A stretch of 64,000 nt of DNA from Mycolicibacterium phlei (GTDB taxonomy: Bacteria > Actinomycetota > Actinomycetes > Mycobacteriales > Mycobacteriaceae): NCBI RefSeq assembly GCF_001583415.1, contig NZ_CP014475.1, positions 5,270,001 to 5,334,000 on the forward strand. Reading direction: 5' to 3'. The translations under genes and the position numbers were made by a program. The notes under the pieces were generated by a model. That model did no database searches. It was not told the origin of the DNA and saw nothing but the letters and a program-made list of their open reading frames with translations. How positions within the stretch are numbered: the first letter of the stretch is position 1; each line of letters begins with the position of its first letter. This document shows, one piece after another, positions 16,020 through 24,372 of the stretch.

Positions 16020-17789
16020 TCAGCCGTCGTCGCCGTCGCTGCCGTTGCTCGTCGTCCCGGTACCGCCCGGCCCGCCCGGGCCGCCGGGGCTGCCACCGTT
16101 GCCGCCATCGCCACCCACACCCGTCGTCGCGCCGACCACCCCGATGCCGCTACCACCGGGTCCACCCGCGCCGCCGACGGATCCGTCCCCGCCGTCGCCG
16201 CCGCGCCCGCCGGTCGCGTTGCCGACGGCCGACACCGTCGCGTTGCCGCCCGCCCCACCGGCACCTCCCGGCGCCCAGGCGTTGCCGCGGCCGCCGTTGC
16301 CGCCGCGACCGCCCCACGCGGACACGACGTTGCCGAAGGCGTCACCACCCCTGCCGCCGTTTCCTCCCCTGCCGCGACCGCGGGCCGCGCCGCCGTCACC
16401 GCCGTCGCCACCGAGCACACCGGAGGCATGCTCCCCCTCACCGCCGGCACCCCCGTCTCCCCCGTCGCCGCTGATCACACCTCCGTCGCCGCCGTTGCCA
16501 CCGCGGCCTCCGGTCCCGTTGAAGCCCGTGCCGCCGTCGCCACCGCGACCACCGTCGCCGATTCCCCAGGCATCGCCACCGGTTCCACCGGCACCCCCGA
16601 CCCCAATGGTGGCTCTGCCGCCGGTACCGCCGTCGCCGCCGGTGCCCACGAAACCGGCCCTGCCGCCGTTCCCGCCGATACCGCCCACCGGGGAGTTGAA
16701 CGCCTCGTTGAGACCGCCGTCGCCGCCGCGACCGCCGTTCCCGGAGATCAGGCCGCCGTTGCCACCGTCGCCCCCTCGGCCGCCCTCGACGACCCCCTCC
16801 ACGACCAAGACGTAACCACCCGCGCCACCGCTGCCGCCGTTGCCGATCAGCAGGGCGTTGCCGCCGGCGCCACCGGCACCAGGGCGACCCGTCAACGAGG
16901 CGTAGTTGAAGTTTCCGGAGTCGCCGCCCGCACCACCTGACCCGCCATGACCGATCAGGCCGGACCGCCCGCCGGCACCACCGTTGCCACCGATCCCGAA
17001 GTCGGCCCCGGAGGCGACGACCGTCCCGCCCGCACCACCGGCACCACCGTTGCCGACGAGAAGGCCACCGGCGCCACCCGCGCCGCCCTTGCCTCCGATC
17101 GCGGACTCCCCATCGAGGTTCGAGGTGGAGTAGCCGTCACCGCCCGCCCCGCCGTTTCCGAAAAGCCCTGCTGCGCCGCCTCTTCCGCCGTCGATGTGCG
17201 TCGCGTCGCCGTCGCCGCCGCGCCCGCCGTTGCCGAACAGCAGACCGCCGCGACCGCCCGCCTGGCCCGGCCCGCCGTCGGCGCCGTTGCCGATGAGCAG
17301 CCCGCCGTTCTCGCCGGGCTCGTCGCCGTTGCTGATGAACACCGCGACCACGGCGCCGAGGAACGCTGCGACGTCAACTCCAGAATTCGCCTGAGCCAGG
17401 CTTGCGTTCGTGAAGCCGGGTCCCGACCCGTCGACAAGCGCGGCCGTGTCCAGCGCGGCGCGGAGCGTGGGGGCGAAGAAGAGCGACGCCGTCACGCTGG
17501 TGGACCTGCCCCTGCCGGGTTCGCCGGTCTCAGGCGGGTCGACCACCGCCTTCGCGACGGACAATCCGCCACCCGGCACGACAGCCGCCGCTTTTGCGCG
17601 ATAGAGGGCGTTCGGGGTCGCCAACGCCGCGAGCGTCGGCGCGAAGGCGGGCGCGGCGGCTGCCGTCCCGGGACTTGGAACCGCCGACGGCTCCCCCGTG
17701 GCTCCCGTGCCGACGCTGACAACCACACCCGCGGTCAGCGCCGCGGTCAGCGCCGTCCTGCTCACAATTCTGCCCACGGCGGTGATCAT
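16020..17789 (-). CDS. PGRS-like glycine-rich repeat protein lacking a PE domain
   Basis: A 589-aa protein. A signal-like N-terminus (VSRTALTAALTAGVVVSVGTGATG) and about 140 residues of Ala/Pro-rich sequence precede some 430 residues built of GGxGG units such as GNGGAGG, GGRGGDGG and LLIGNGG, i.e. the PGRS repeat type. The roughly 110-residue PE domain that normally leads such proteins is absent, so ESX-5 YxxxD/E-type export is not obvious and Sec export seems more likely. The repeats resemble Ca-binding polyglycine sandwich folds. Upstream there is no clear Shine-Dalgarno; a GCGCG hairpin (17792-17806) directly precedes ATG 17789. Confidence 0.75.
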   Translation of the reverse strand: MITAVGRIVSRTALTAALTAGVVVSVGTGATGEPSAVPSPGTAAAAPAFAPTLAALATPNALYRAKAAAVVPGGGLSVAKAVVDPPETGEPGRGRSTSVTASLFFAPTLRAALDTAALVDGSGPGFTNASLAQANSGVDVAAFLGAVVAVFISNGDEPGENGGLLIGNGADGGPGQAGGRGGLLFGNGGRGGDGDATHIDGGRGGAAGLFGNGGAGGDGYSTSNLDGESAIGGKGGAGGAGGLLVGNGGAGGAGGTVVASGADFGIGGNGGAGGRSGLIGHGGSGGAGGDSGNFNYASLTGRPGAGGAGGNALLIGNGGSGGAGGYVLVVEGVVEGGRGGDGGNGGLISGNGGRGGDGGLNEAFNSPVGGIGGNGGRAGFVGTGGDGGTGGRATIGVGGAGGTGGDAWGIGDGGRGGDGGTGFNGTGGRGGNGGDGGVISGDGGDGGAGGEGEHASGVLGGDGGDGGAARGRGRGGNGGRGGDAFGNVVSAWGGRGGNGGRGNAWAPGGAGGAGGNATVSAVGNATGGRGGDGGDGSVGGAGGPGGSGIGVVGATTGVGGDGGNGGSPGGPGGPGGTGTTSNGSDGDDG

Positions 17790-17816
17790 CGACGCGCGAA
17801 GCGCGCTGTGACCCCG

Positions 17817-17867
17817 TAGTCGACTACTTGGTTTTTCGGGTGGTCGGCGTCCGCACTACTTGGTTTT
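17817..17867. repeat. Direct repeat ACTACTTGGTTTT upstream of the PGRS-like gene
   Basis: ACTACTTGGTTTT occurs twice about 34 bp apart between the PGRS-like gene and the transporter gene (read as AAAACCAAGTAGT on the coding strand). It could be a paired activator or repressor site. No -10/-35 pair was convincing. Confidence 0.4.
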
Positions 17868-17882
17868 CCCGCCTCGGCGGCC

Positions 17883-19175
17883 TCAGTCTGTGCGGTCGGC
17901 GGCGGCCAGGGCCGCGCTGTACTCCTCGATGTCGTCGGCCTCGACGGTCCTGGTGCCGTTGTAGACGTCGCGGTCGATCTCGTCCTCGGCGTTGGCGACC
18001 AGCATCGCCACGAAGGTGTCGCCGTTGACGTTGAGGAACGTGCGGAAGATGCCGGTGAACCAGTCGACAGCGATCAGCAGACCCACCGCGGCGAACGGCA
18101 GGTCCAGCGAGGTGGCCAGGAACATCGCCACCACCGGGAAGCCGCCGGGGACGGTGATGGTGCCCATGTTGAGCAGGATCGCCAGCGCCATGCCCAGCAC
18201 GATCTGTCCCAGGCTGAGCCGGATGTCGCCCGCCTGCGCCAGGAACATCACGACGATCATGTAGTTGAGGACGGCGCCGTAGGAGCCCATGGTCAGGCCG
18301 ACGGACAGGGTGAAGTTGGCGACCCGCTGGCTCACCCCCACCCTCTCGACGGTGTTCTTCAGCACGGTCGGGAAGGTGACCGCCGAGCTGGTGGTCGTCA
18401 CCGCGATCACGGTCTGCTCGGCCAGCTTGGTGGGCAGCTTCCACGGGTTCAACCGGGTCCGCACCGCGACGACGACCACGAACAATGCGGTCAGGATCAA
18501 CACACCGAGCAGGGTGGTGCCGAGGTACTTCAGCGCGGTGGTCACGACCGAGACGCCGACGTCGCCGGCCATGTTGGCAAGCAGACAGAACACGCCGACC
18601 GGCGCGGTGTACATGACGAGCCGGATCATCGTCAGCACGATCTGCTGGATCTGGTCGATGAAGTTCAGCACCGTGGTGTCGCCGGTCCTCGTGATGTGGC
18701 TGCGCAGGGCGATACCGAACAGCAGGGCGAACACGATGATCGGCACCATCGTCGCCGTCGACATCGCGTCGAAGATGTTTGTGGACACGAAGTTCAGCAG
18801 GGTGTCCTGCCAGCCGAGGGCCTCACCGGCGGACTCCCTGAGACCCGGGTCGACCTCCTCGGTGTAGACCATGCCGGCGCCGGGCCGGAACACGGCGCTG
18901 AGCAGCCAGGCCAGCACGGCGGCGACGACCGAGAATCCCAGCATCCACTTGAAGGTGCGCAACGCGATGCGGCCGGTGCCCGACCCGGTCATCGATCCGG
19001 TGGCCACGATCACCGACGCCATCACCAGCGGCACGATCGACATCTGGATCAGGCGGATGAACATGTCGCCGATGAACTTGAGGTTGGCCGCCCACTCGCC
19101 GACGGCCAGCCCGAAGAAGATTCCGGCGACCGCGGCGATACCGATCTGCAGTGCGGGGTGTCGCAGCGTTTTCAT
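17883..19175 (-). CDS. Dicarboxylate/amino acid:cation symporter (SDF/DctA-GltP family)
   Basis: A 430-aa protein, the usual family length, with eight predicted membrane helices. Family signatures are visible: the serine-rich hairpin TTTSSAVTFPT (near residue 280), the NMGTITVPGGFP helix 7 region and the NVNGDTFVAMLVA helix 8 motif. It imports C4-dicarboxylates or acidic/neutral amino acids with Na+ or H+; the substrate is not decided. The C-terminal tail is acidic. The gene stands alone with about 275 bp upstream. Confidence 0.9.
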   Translation of the reverse strand: MKTLRHPALQIGIAAVAGIFFGLAVGEWAANLKFIGDMFIRLIQMSIVPLVMASVIVATGSMTGSGTGRIALRTFKWMLGFSVVAAVLAWLLSAVFRPGAGMVYTEEVDPGLRESAGEALGWQDTLLNFVSTNIFDAMSTATMVPIIVFALLFGIALRSHITRTGDTTVLNFIDQIQQIVLTMIRLVMYTAPVGVFCLLANMAGDVGVSVVTTALKYLGTTLLGVLILTALFVVVVAVRTRLNPWKLPTKLAEQTVIAVTTTSSAVTFPTVLKNTVERVGVSQRVANFTLSVGLTMGSYGAVLNYMIVVMFLAQAGDIRLSLGQIVLGMALAILLNMGTITVPGGFPVVAMFLATSLDLPFAAVGLLIAVDWFTGIFRTFLNVNGDTFVAMLVANAEDEIDRDVYNGTRTVEADDIEEYSAALAAADRTD

Positions 19176-19450
19176 GGCGGGAACCGTAGGGGTCCGCGAC
19201 TACCGGGATGTGCCGCTGATGTCACAGTCGCGTTACCCCGCCTGCGGGAGTGTTCCGAATCCTGTTGCCTGGCAACGTCTGTCGAGCTAGCTGCTGCCTC
19301 CCGTGTCGCGGTGGCATGCGAAATTATCGGTGCGGTAAGGCAACTGGATGCGGGCGGATCCGACGCCGGAACCCGCAGCGACACCGGTTGCGGGACGTGA
19401 TGTCTGCCGTTTCCGGCGCCGCCTGCAGCAACCCCGCAGCGCCGCCTCCC

Positions 19451-20242
19451 CTACAGGTGGTGTTTCCGGAGAAATTCGTCGATATCGGCGATCCACACCG
19501 CCGCCTCGTCGGGGGTGAAGATATGCCCGGCGTCCGGGTACTCGATCAGCGTCGCGCCCGGTATCTCCGTCGCCAGGCGGCGGGTGGTCTCCGGCAGCAC
19601 GATGCGGTCCTGCCCGGCGGCGAACACCACGGTGGGTACGGCGATCTCGTGGCAGGTGTCGACGATGTCGACCGTCGCCGCCAGCCGTGCCTGGTCGGCA
19701 CCGCCGTAGGGATAGTTCTCCAGCGTCGCCGCCACCGCCGCGTCGGCGCCCGCCCGGTCGAGGGAGCCGAGCACCGCCGGGGCGGACAGGCTCACCAGGT
19801 AGGCGGCCAGCGCCCGGCGATTCCCGGTGGCCGCCAACGCCGTCCAGGTGTCGACCACCAGCCGCAGCTGCTGGTCCACGTGCGTGAGCCCCACGGTGAG
19901 CAGCAGTCCGGTCACCCGGTCCGGGTGGCGGGCGGCGGCCGTCACCGCGACCGCCGTCCCCAACGACAGGCCGAGAATCGGGAACCGCTCGAAGCCCGCG
20001 TCGATCGCCGTGCGCACCACCGCGTCGGCGAGGACGGGCAGTTCCAGCGCCGCCGGGTCGGGTGGGGTGGCGCCCGACCCGGGGTAGTTCATGCCGATGA
20101 GCGTCCGGGTGGTCGACAGCGTGTCGATCACCTGGCCGAAGTTGAGCCCGACGCTGCCGCCTGCGCCGTGGGCGAGCACCAGCGGCGCACCGGTTCCGGT
20201 GCGGATGACGTCGGGGTCTGCGATGAGTCGTGGTCCTGGCAT
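19451..20242 (-). CDS. Alpha/beta hydrolase, divergent from a MerR regulator
   Basis: A 263-aa protein beginning MPGPRLIADPDVI at ATG 20242. The oxyanion segment LAHGAGG, the nucleophile elbow GLSLGTA (Ser near 97) and a late DAGH (catalytic His) define an alpha/beta hydrolase fold enzyme without export signal. An upstream TTGACC with a 19-bp spacer to TTAGCG, leaving eight bases to the ATG, is the MerR-controlled promoter geometry and suggests a leaderless transcript. The divergent MerR protein probably activates it. Substrate unknown. Confidence 0.85.
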   Translation of the reverse strand: MPGPRLIADPDVIRTGTGAPLVLAHGAGGSVGLNFGQVIDTLSTTRTLIGMNYPGSGATPPDPAALELPVLADAVVRTAIDAGFERFPILGLSLGTAVAVTAAARHPDRVTGLLLTVGLTHVDQQLRLVVDTWTALAATGNRRALAAYLVSLSAPAVLGSLDRAGADAAVAATLENYPYGGADQARLAATVDIVDTCHEIAVPTVVFAAGQDRIVLPETTRRLATEIPGATLIEYPDAGHIFTPDEAAVWIADIDEFLRKHHL

Positions 20243-20256
20243 AGCCTGGACGCTAA

Positions 20257-20278
20257 ACCTTGACGTCAGCGTGAAGGT
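20257..20278. promoter_or_regulatory. MerR-type operator
   Basis: The 22-bp near-perfect palindrome formed by ACCTTGAC and GTGAAGGT arms lies between the divergent hydrolase and merR genes. It fills the 19-bp spacer of the hydrolase promoter, where MerR proteins untwist DNA to activate. Confidence 0.7.
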
Positions 20279-20297
20279 CAAGCGTTCAGGAGGGGTT

Positions 20298-20657
20298 ATG
20301 CGGATCGGTGAGCTCGCACGCCGGTGCAACGTCTCCACCAGGGCCTTGCGGTACTACGAGGAGCAGCAGTTGCTGACCTCGAGCCGGCACGCCAACGGCT
20401 ACCGCGACTACCCCGAGTCGGCGGTCGAGACCGTGCGCCGGATCCGCGTCCTGCTCGACGCCGGGTTCAACGCCGAGACCATCCGAAAAGTGTTGCCGTG
20501 CCTCAACGGCGACGAGATCGACATGTGCCCGCAGGTGGCCGCCGCGATCCGGGAGACGCTGCGCGGCATCGACAAGCAGCTCCGAGACCTCGACGCCAAG
20601 CGCGCCAGGATCACCGCCCTGCTGGCTGGTCAGGCCCTGTCGGCCGCCGGGGCCTGA
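20298..20657 (+). CDS. MerR family transcriptional regulator
   Basis: A 119-aa protein: MRIGELARRCNVSTRALRYYEEQQLL is the winged HTH of MerR, followed by the second wing and a C-terminal dimerisation helix. AGGAGG at 20287-20292 precedes ATG 20298. Two cysteines (LPCLNG, DMCPQ, positions about 73 and 82) occur in the effector-side helix; they could be a metal or redox sensor but do not match a known ligand set. The last 28 bases overlap the convergent amidohydrolase gene. The likely target is the divergent hydrolase. Confidence 0.9.
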   Translation: MRIGELARRCNVSTRALRYYEEQQLLTSSRHANGYRDYPESAVETVRRIRVLLDAGFNAETIRKVLPCLNGDEIDMCPQVAAAIRETLRGIDKQLRDLDAKRARITALLAGQALSAAGA

Positions 20658-21592
20658 AGCAGTTCGCGGCTGTTCGTCGTCAGCACCCGGGCCCGGGCGT
20701 CGTCATCAAGCAGTGGGGTCCGGTCGATGCGCTCGGCGAGATCGGCGCACACCGGCGCGGGTGTGAACGGAAAGTCGCTGCCGTAGTGGATGTTCTCGAT
20801 CCCGGTGACCTGAAGCAGTGCGCCGAGAAGTTCCGGCACCGGGGCGCCGGCCAGATCGAAGTGCAGCCTGCGCAGCGCGGCGCGGATGTCCGGCGGGGCG
20901 GACCGGTCGGGCGAGGCCAGCAGCGGCATGAGCAACTCGACGCGGGCGGCCAGCACGGGAAGCGCCGCACCCGCGTGCGGCATGATCACCGCCATGTCCG
21001 GGTAGCGGTCCAGCACACCGCTGAGGATCATGTTCGTCACCGCTCGGGTGGAGTCGAACATGAACTCCAGCAACGGTTTCGGGTACCCCAACGACAAGTC
21101 GGTGCCGCACGGGCTGGTGGGGTGGATGAACAGGGTCGAGCGCCGTGCGTTGAGTTCGGCGTACAGCGGCTCGAGCAGCGGGTCTCCGAGGTAGACACCG
21201 TGGATGTTGGTCTCGAGGACGACGCCGTCGGCGCCGAGCGTGTCCAGCGCGTACCGCAGTTCGGCGACCGCGGCATCGATGTCGGGTACCGGGAGCGAGG
21301 CGAACTGCCCGAACCGGCCGGGGTGGTCCTGCCGGAGCCGCGCGCCCTCCTCGTTGACCCGCCGCGCCAGCGTCGCCGCCGCGGCGGAGTCACCGAAATG
21401 CACGCCCGGCGAGGAGATCGACAGCACCGCGGTCTCGATGTTCAGCTCGTCCATCAGGGCCAGCGCCGACGCCTCGTCCCACGGCGGGATCGCGTTGATG
21501 CCGTCGGGTTGGGAGTGGCCCGCCTCGAGCAGTGCTTCGCGGTAGAACTCGGGGATGAAATGGGCGTGCACGTCGATGCGAGGTGCTCTCAT
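20630..21592 (-). CDS. Amidohydrolase family protein (ACMSD/resorcylate decarboxylase type)
   Basis: A 320-aa TIM-barrel protein of the Amidohydro_2 family. The HxH metal motif is at the N-terminus (IDVHAHFIP); FIHPTSP and MPHAGAALP carry the later histidines, and YGSDFPF supplies the aspartate. Relatives are zinc-dependent decarboxylases or hydrolases of aromatic or keto acids. It diverges from yaeQ and ends inside the merR coding region on the other strand. ATG 21592 has weak upstream purines. Confidence 0.85.
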   Translation of the reverse strand: MRAPRIDVHAHFIPEFYREALLEAGHSQPDGINAIPPWDEASALALMDELNIETAVLSISSPGVHFGDSAAAATLARRVNEEGARLRQDHPGRFGQFASLPVPDIDAAVAELRYALDTLGADGVVLETNIHGVYLGDPLLEPLYAELNARRSTLFIHPTSPCGTDLSLGYPKPLLEFMFDSTRAVTNMILSGVLDRYPDMAVIMPHAGAALPVLAARVELLMPLLASPDRSAPPDIRAALRRLHFDLAGAPVPELLGALLQVTGIENIHYGSDFPFTPAPVCADLAERIDRTPLLDDDARARVLTTNSRELLQAPAADRA

Positions 21593-21670
21593 GCTGCTGC
21601 GGACTCCTGACTCGGACGGGTTGGTGCACCCCTGGATGACTCGGATCGCCGCGAGGGTGGACACTATGAC

Positions 21671-22222
21671 GTGGCCCTTTCCGCGACGGTGTTCAAGGTC
21701 GACCTGAGCGTCTCCGATGTCGATCACGGGTACTACTCCGACAACGCGCTGACCGTCGCCCGTCATCCCAGCGAGAACGACGAGCGGATGGTGGTGCGGT
21801 TGCTGGCGTTCGGGCTGCGCGCCCATCGGCTCGCCGACGTCGACGGTGAGCTGGCTTTCGGGCCGGGCCTGTCCACCCCGGGTGTGCCCGACCTGCAACT
21901 GACCGACTACACCGGCCGGATCCTGGAGTGGATCGACGTCGGCCAGCCCGATGCCCGCGCCCTGGGCAAGGCGGTCAGCCAGGCCGACCAGGTGCTGTTG
22001 TACCCCTTCGCCACCGGCGTGCCCACCTGGTGGCGCACCGTGGGTCCGAAGGTTGCGGGACTGCCGAACCTGACCGTGGTCCAGATACCGCACGCGGCGG
22101 TGCAGCAACTGGCCGCAGCCGTCGACCGCCGCGTTGCCGCGCAGGTGATGGTGATGGAGGGCCAGGTGACGATGACCGTCGGCGACGTCGACGTCACCTT
22201 TACCCCGGAACTGCTGCAGTGA
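21671..22222 (+). CDS. yaeQ: YaeQ family protein
   Basis: A 183-aa protein closely following the YaeQ pattern: MALSATVFKVDLSVSDVD at the N-terminus, LTVARHPSENDERMVVRLLAF, then LEWIDVGQPD. YaeQ is a small PD-(D/E)xK nuclease-like fold protein with no established biochemical role. The GTG start at 21671 has GAGGGTGG about ten bases upstream. It precedes a membrane protease gene by 61 bp on the same strand. Confidence 0.9.
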   Translation: MALSATVFKVDLSVSDVDHGYYSDNALTVARHPSENDERMVVRLLAFGLRAHRLADVDGELAFGPGLSTPGVPDLQLTDYTGRILEWIDVGQPDARALGKAVSQADQVLLYPFATGVPTWWRTVGPKVAGLPNLTVVQIPHAAVQQLAAAVDRRVAAQVMVMEGQVTMTVGDVDVTFTPELLQ

Positions 22223-22283
22223 CCCGGTAGGCGTGTAGGCGGCGTGCGAATCCTGCTCGCTGTCAGCATCTTCGGCGACGGGT

Positions 22284-23111
22284 ATGGTGGCGGCCGTGCC
22301 TGTGCCACCCGCAAGCGGTGCCGGGCGACCACCCGCGGCGGTGCGGCTGGCGGTGGTGTTCGTCGGGGTCACCGCGATCTGGATGCTGTTGTCCGAGGGC
22401 GTCTCGGCTGTCCTGGGCGAGGACTACTCCCGGCCCGCCCACGTTGTTCGCGCCGTCACCGCGACCGCGCTGACCGTCCCGCTGATCCTGGCGGCGCGCC
22501 GATGGCTCGATCGTGCACCGTTGTCTGGACTGGGGCTGACGTCCCTGCGCGAGGGATGGCGGCCGTTGCTGGCCGGAATGCTGTGCTGGGCGGTCCCGGC
22601 CGCCGTCGCCGCAGCGGTCGTGGTCTGGCAGGGATGGGCCGACGTGACCGTCACCGGCGATGCCGGCAGCCTGCTCGGCGGACTGGCCGCGGTGACCGCG
22701 CTGGTGTTCTTCTACGAGGCGCTGCCGGAGGAACTGGTCTTCCGCGGCTACTTCTACGCCAACCTCGCCGAGCGCTGCCCGGTCACGGTCGCCGTCCTGG
22801 GCCAGGCCGCGTTGTTCACACTGTGGGCCGTCGCGTTCGGAGCGGCCCGTTCGGTCGACCGCGTCGTGTTGCTGTTCACCTTCGGCTGCGCGCTCGGCGC
22901 ACTGCGGGCGGTCACCGCAAACCTGTGGAGCACCATAGGTTTTCACTGGTCCTTTCAGGTGACGGCACAGTACCTCAGCCCGAGTTGGGACGCCGTCACA
23001 CTCGACGATCCCGCGCTGGCGTTCGGGGTGGCGATCAGCCTGGTCCCGTTCGCGGTGACCCTGGCGTTCGGGGCGGGACTGGCGCGACGCCGGGGTCAGA
23101 GCCGCTCGTAG
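22284..23111 (+). CDS. CPBP family intramembrane metalloprotease
   Basis: A 275-aa membrane protein with about eight hydrophobic segments. Residues EALPEELVFRGYFYANL (near 150) and the later FHWSFQVTAQ supply the EExxxR and H motifs of the CAAX protease/bacteriocin-processing (Abi) family. These act within the membrane in prenyl-protein-like processing or self-immunity; the substrate is unknown. It starts at ATG 22284, shortly after yaeQ. Confidence 0.85.
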   Translation: MVAAVPVPPASGAGRPPAAVRLAVVFVGVTAIWMLLSEGVSAVLGEDYSRPAHVVRAVTATALTVPLILAARRWLDRAPLSGLGLTSLREGWRPLLAGMLCWAVPAAVAAAVVVWQGWADVTVTGDAGSLLGGLAAVTALVFFYEALPEELVFRGYFYANLAERCPVTVAVLGQAALFTLWAVAFGAARSVDRVVLLFTFGCALGALRAVTANLWSTIGFHWSFQVTAQYLSPSWDAVTLDDPALAFGVAISLVPFAVTLAFGAGLARRRGQSRS

Positions 23112-23135
23112 TGGAAGCGTTGTCGGCGCTGACGA

Positions 23136-24047
23136 TCAGCCTTGTCCGAGATGTCGGTGCAGGAAGTCGACCTGATCCGACACGATCCTTTCGAAGTGTG
23201 GCTCGAGATAGGGCTCGAAGTGACTGCAGTCGTACACCAGAGCCTCACCACGAGGTATGCGGCGAGCCACCCTGAGCGCCTTGTCCATCGGTGTCACGTC
23301 GTCGTACCTGGCGACCTGGATGAGCGTGGGTACGGTGATCCGCGACGCGTACCGGCCCGGTGAGTAGAACGGTATGCGCAGGGCGATGCGGGCAGCCACG
23401 TCGTTCTCGGTGAAAAGCTTCTCCCGATGACCAGCGGCCATCCGTTCGACGAGATCCATCGCCCCCGGGGACGTCATCATGGCCAGTTCGCCTGGTCGAC
23501 CGATGGCCGCCGTGCGGTATGGCTTCGCGCCGAACCATGCACCCACCTGATCGCGAACGGCGGCGAGGAACAACCGGCTCACCAACCCTATCGGCTGGGC
23601 GAACGCCGACGCGGGCCCGTCGACATGAGGCACCTGCGCGATCCCCGCGGCCAGTTCGTGGTCGTGGGCCAGCAGGTGCAGCACGTGTCCTCCACCGAAC
23701 GACGAGCCCCACGCCACCAACCGGGTGGTGTCCACACCGTCGAGGCTGCGCGCATAGGAGACCGCGGCCCGCCAATCCGCTTGCTGGGCTTTGATATCCA
23801 GGATCCGACGGGGTTCACCGTCGGAGGCTCCCCAGAACCGGTAGTCGAACACCAGGACCGCATAGCCGGCCCGGGCGAAGTGGTCGGCGTAGGCATCGAG
23901 ACGCAGCTCCCGGAAAGCGGCGAATCCGTGAGCCATAACGACGAGCGGCGGACTCTGCACCCCGTCGGGCCGGTAGAGCCACGCCGCACAGCGTGCCCCT
24001 TCGGAGACGAAGGTGGTGTCATGCCGGACGTAGGTGTGTTCAGCCAT
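23136..24047 (-). CDS. Alpha/beta hydrolase (dienelactone-hydrolase-like)
   Basis: A 303-aa protein. ATG 24047 follows GGGGAGAGG. VMAHGFAAF is the oxyanion loop, GSSFGGGH the nucleophile elbow (Ser near 117), VARYDDVTP carries the acid and CSHFEPY the catalytic His. The family acts on esters and related acyl bonds in the cytosol. It stands between a membrane protease and the pucR remnant, with no clear operon partner. Confidence 0.85.
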   Translation of the reverse strand: MAEHTYVRHDTTFVSEGARCAAWLYRPDGVQSPPLVVMAHGFAAFRELRLDAYADHFARAGYAVLVFDYRFWGASDGEPRRILDIKAQQADWRAAVSYARSLDGVDTTRLVAWGSSFGGGHVLHLLAHDHELAAGIAQVPHVDGPASAFAQPIGLVSRLFLAAVRDQVGAWFGAKPYRTAAIGRPGELAMMTSPGAMDLVERMAAGHREKLFTENDVAARIALRIPFYSPGRYASRITVPTLIQVARYDDVTPMDKALRVARRIPRGEALVYDCSHFEPYLEPHFERIVSDQVDFLHRHLGQG

Positions 24048-24094
24048 GCCTCTCCCCAAAATGATGCGCGGAGCGTATACCCCGGCAGAGCGCT

Positions 24095-24372
24095 TTATCC
24101 CGCTTGCAGCACCGCCTGCTGGAAATGCTTGCAGGCCAGCAGCGCCAGTTCGACTTCAAGGCGATCCTCGCCGATCGGTCGGGCTCGGCGTTCGATCGCG
24201 CGGTTCACCCGGTATCGAACCGAGTTCGGGTGCAGCAGAAGCTTCTCGGCTGCGGCAGTGTAACTCGACCCGGCCTGAAGGAAGACACGCAGTGTCTCCC
24301 GCAGCCGTGCATCGTTGGCGGTGTCGCTGGCGAGAGGGCCGAGGGTGTCGAGCAAACGCGCGATGTACCGGG
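24095..24372 (-). pseudogene. PucR/CdaR-type regulator, C-terminal remnant
   Basis: The reverse frame reads RYIARLLDTLGPL, then LRETLRVFLQAGSSYTAAAEKLLLHPNSVRYRVNRA. That is the C-terminal HTH_30 domain of PucR/CdaR-family regulators, ending at a normal TAA. A full member is 400-600 aa; upstream of about 24372 the frame continues without homology because it runs antisense through the DUF3556 gene. The N-terminal sensory part is therefore gone. It looks like one side of a deletion that also removed the front of the divergent DUF3556 gene. Confidence 0.7.

Noticed and set aside
16020..17789. Possible CRISPR or satellite array in the PGRS region
   Set aside because: The repetition is codon-based GGxGG coding of variable unit length, with no constant repeat-spacer structure.
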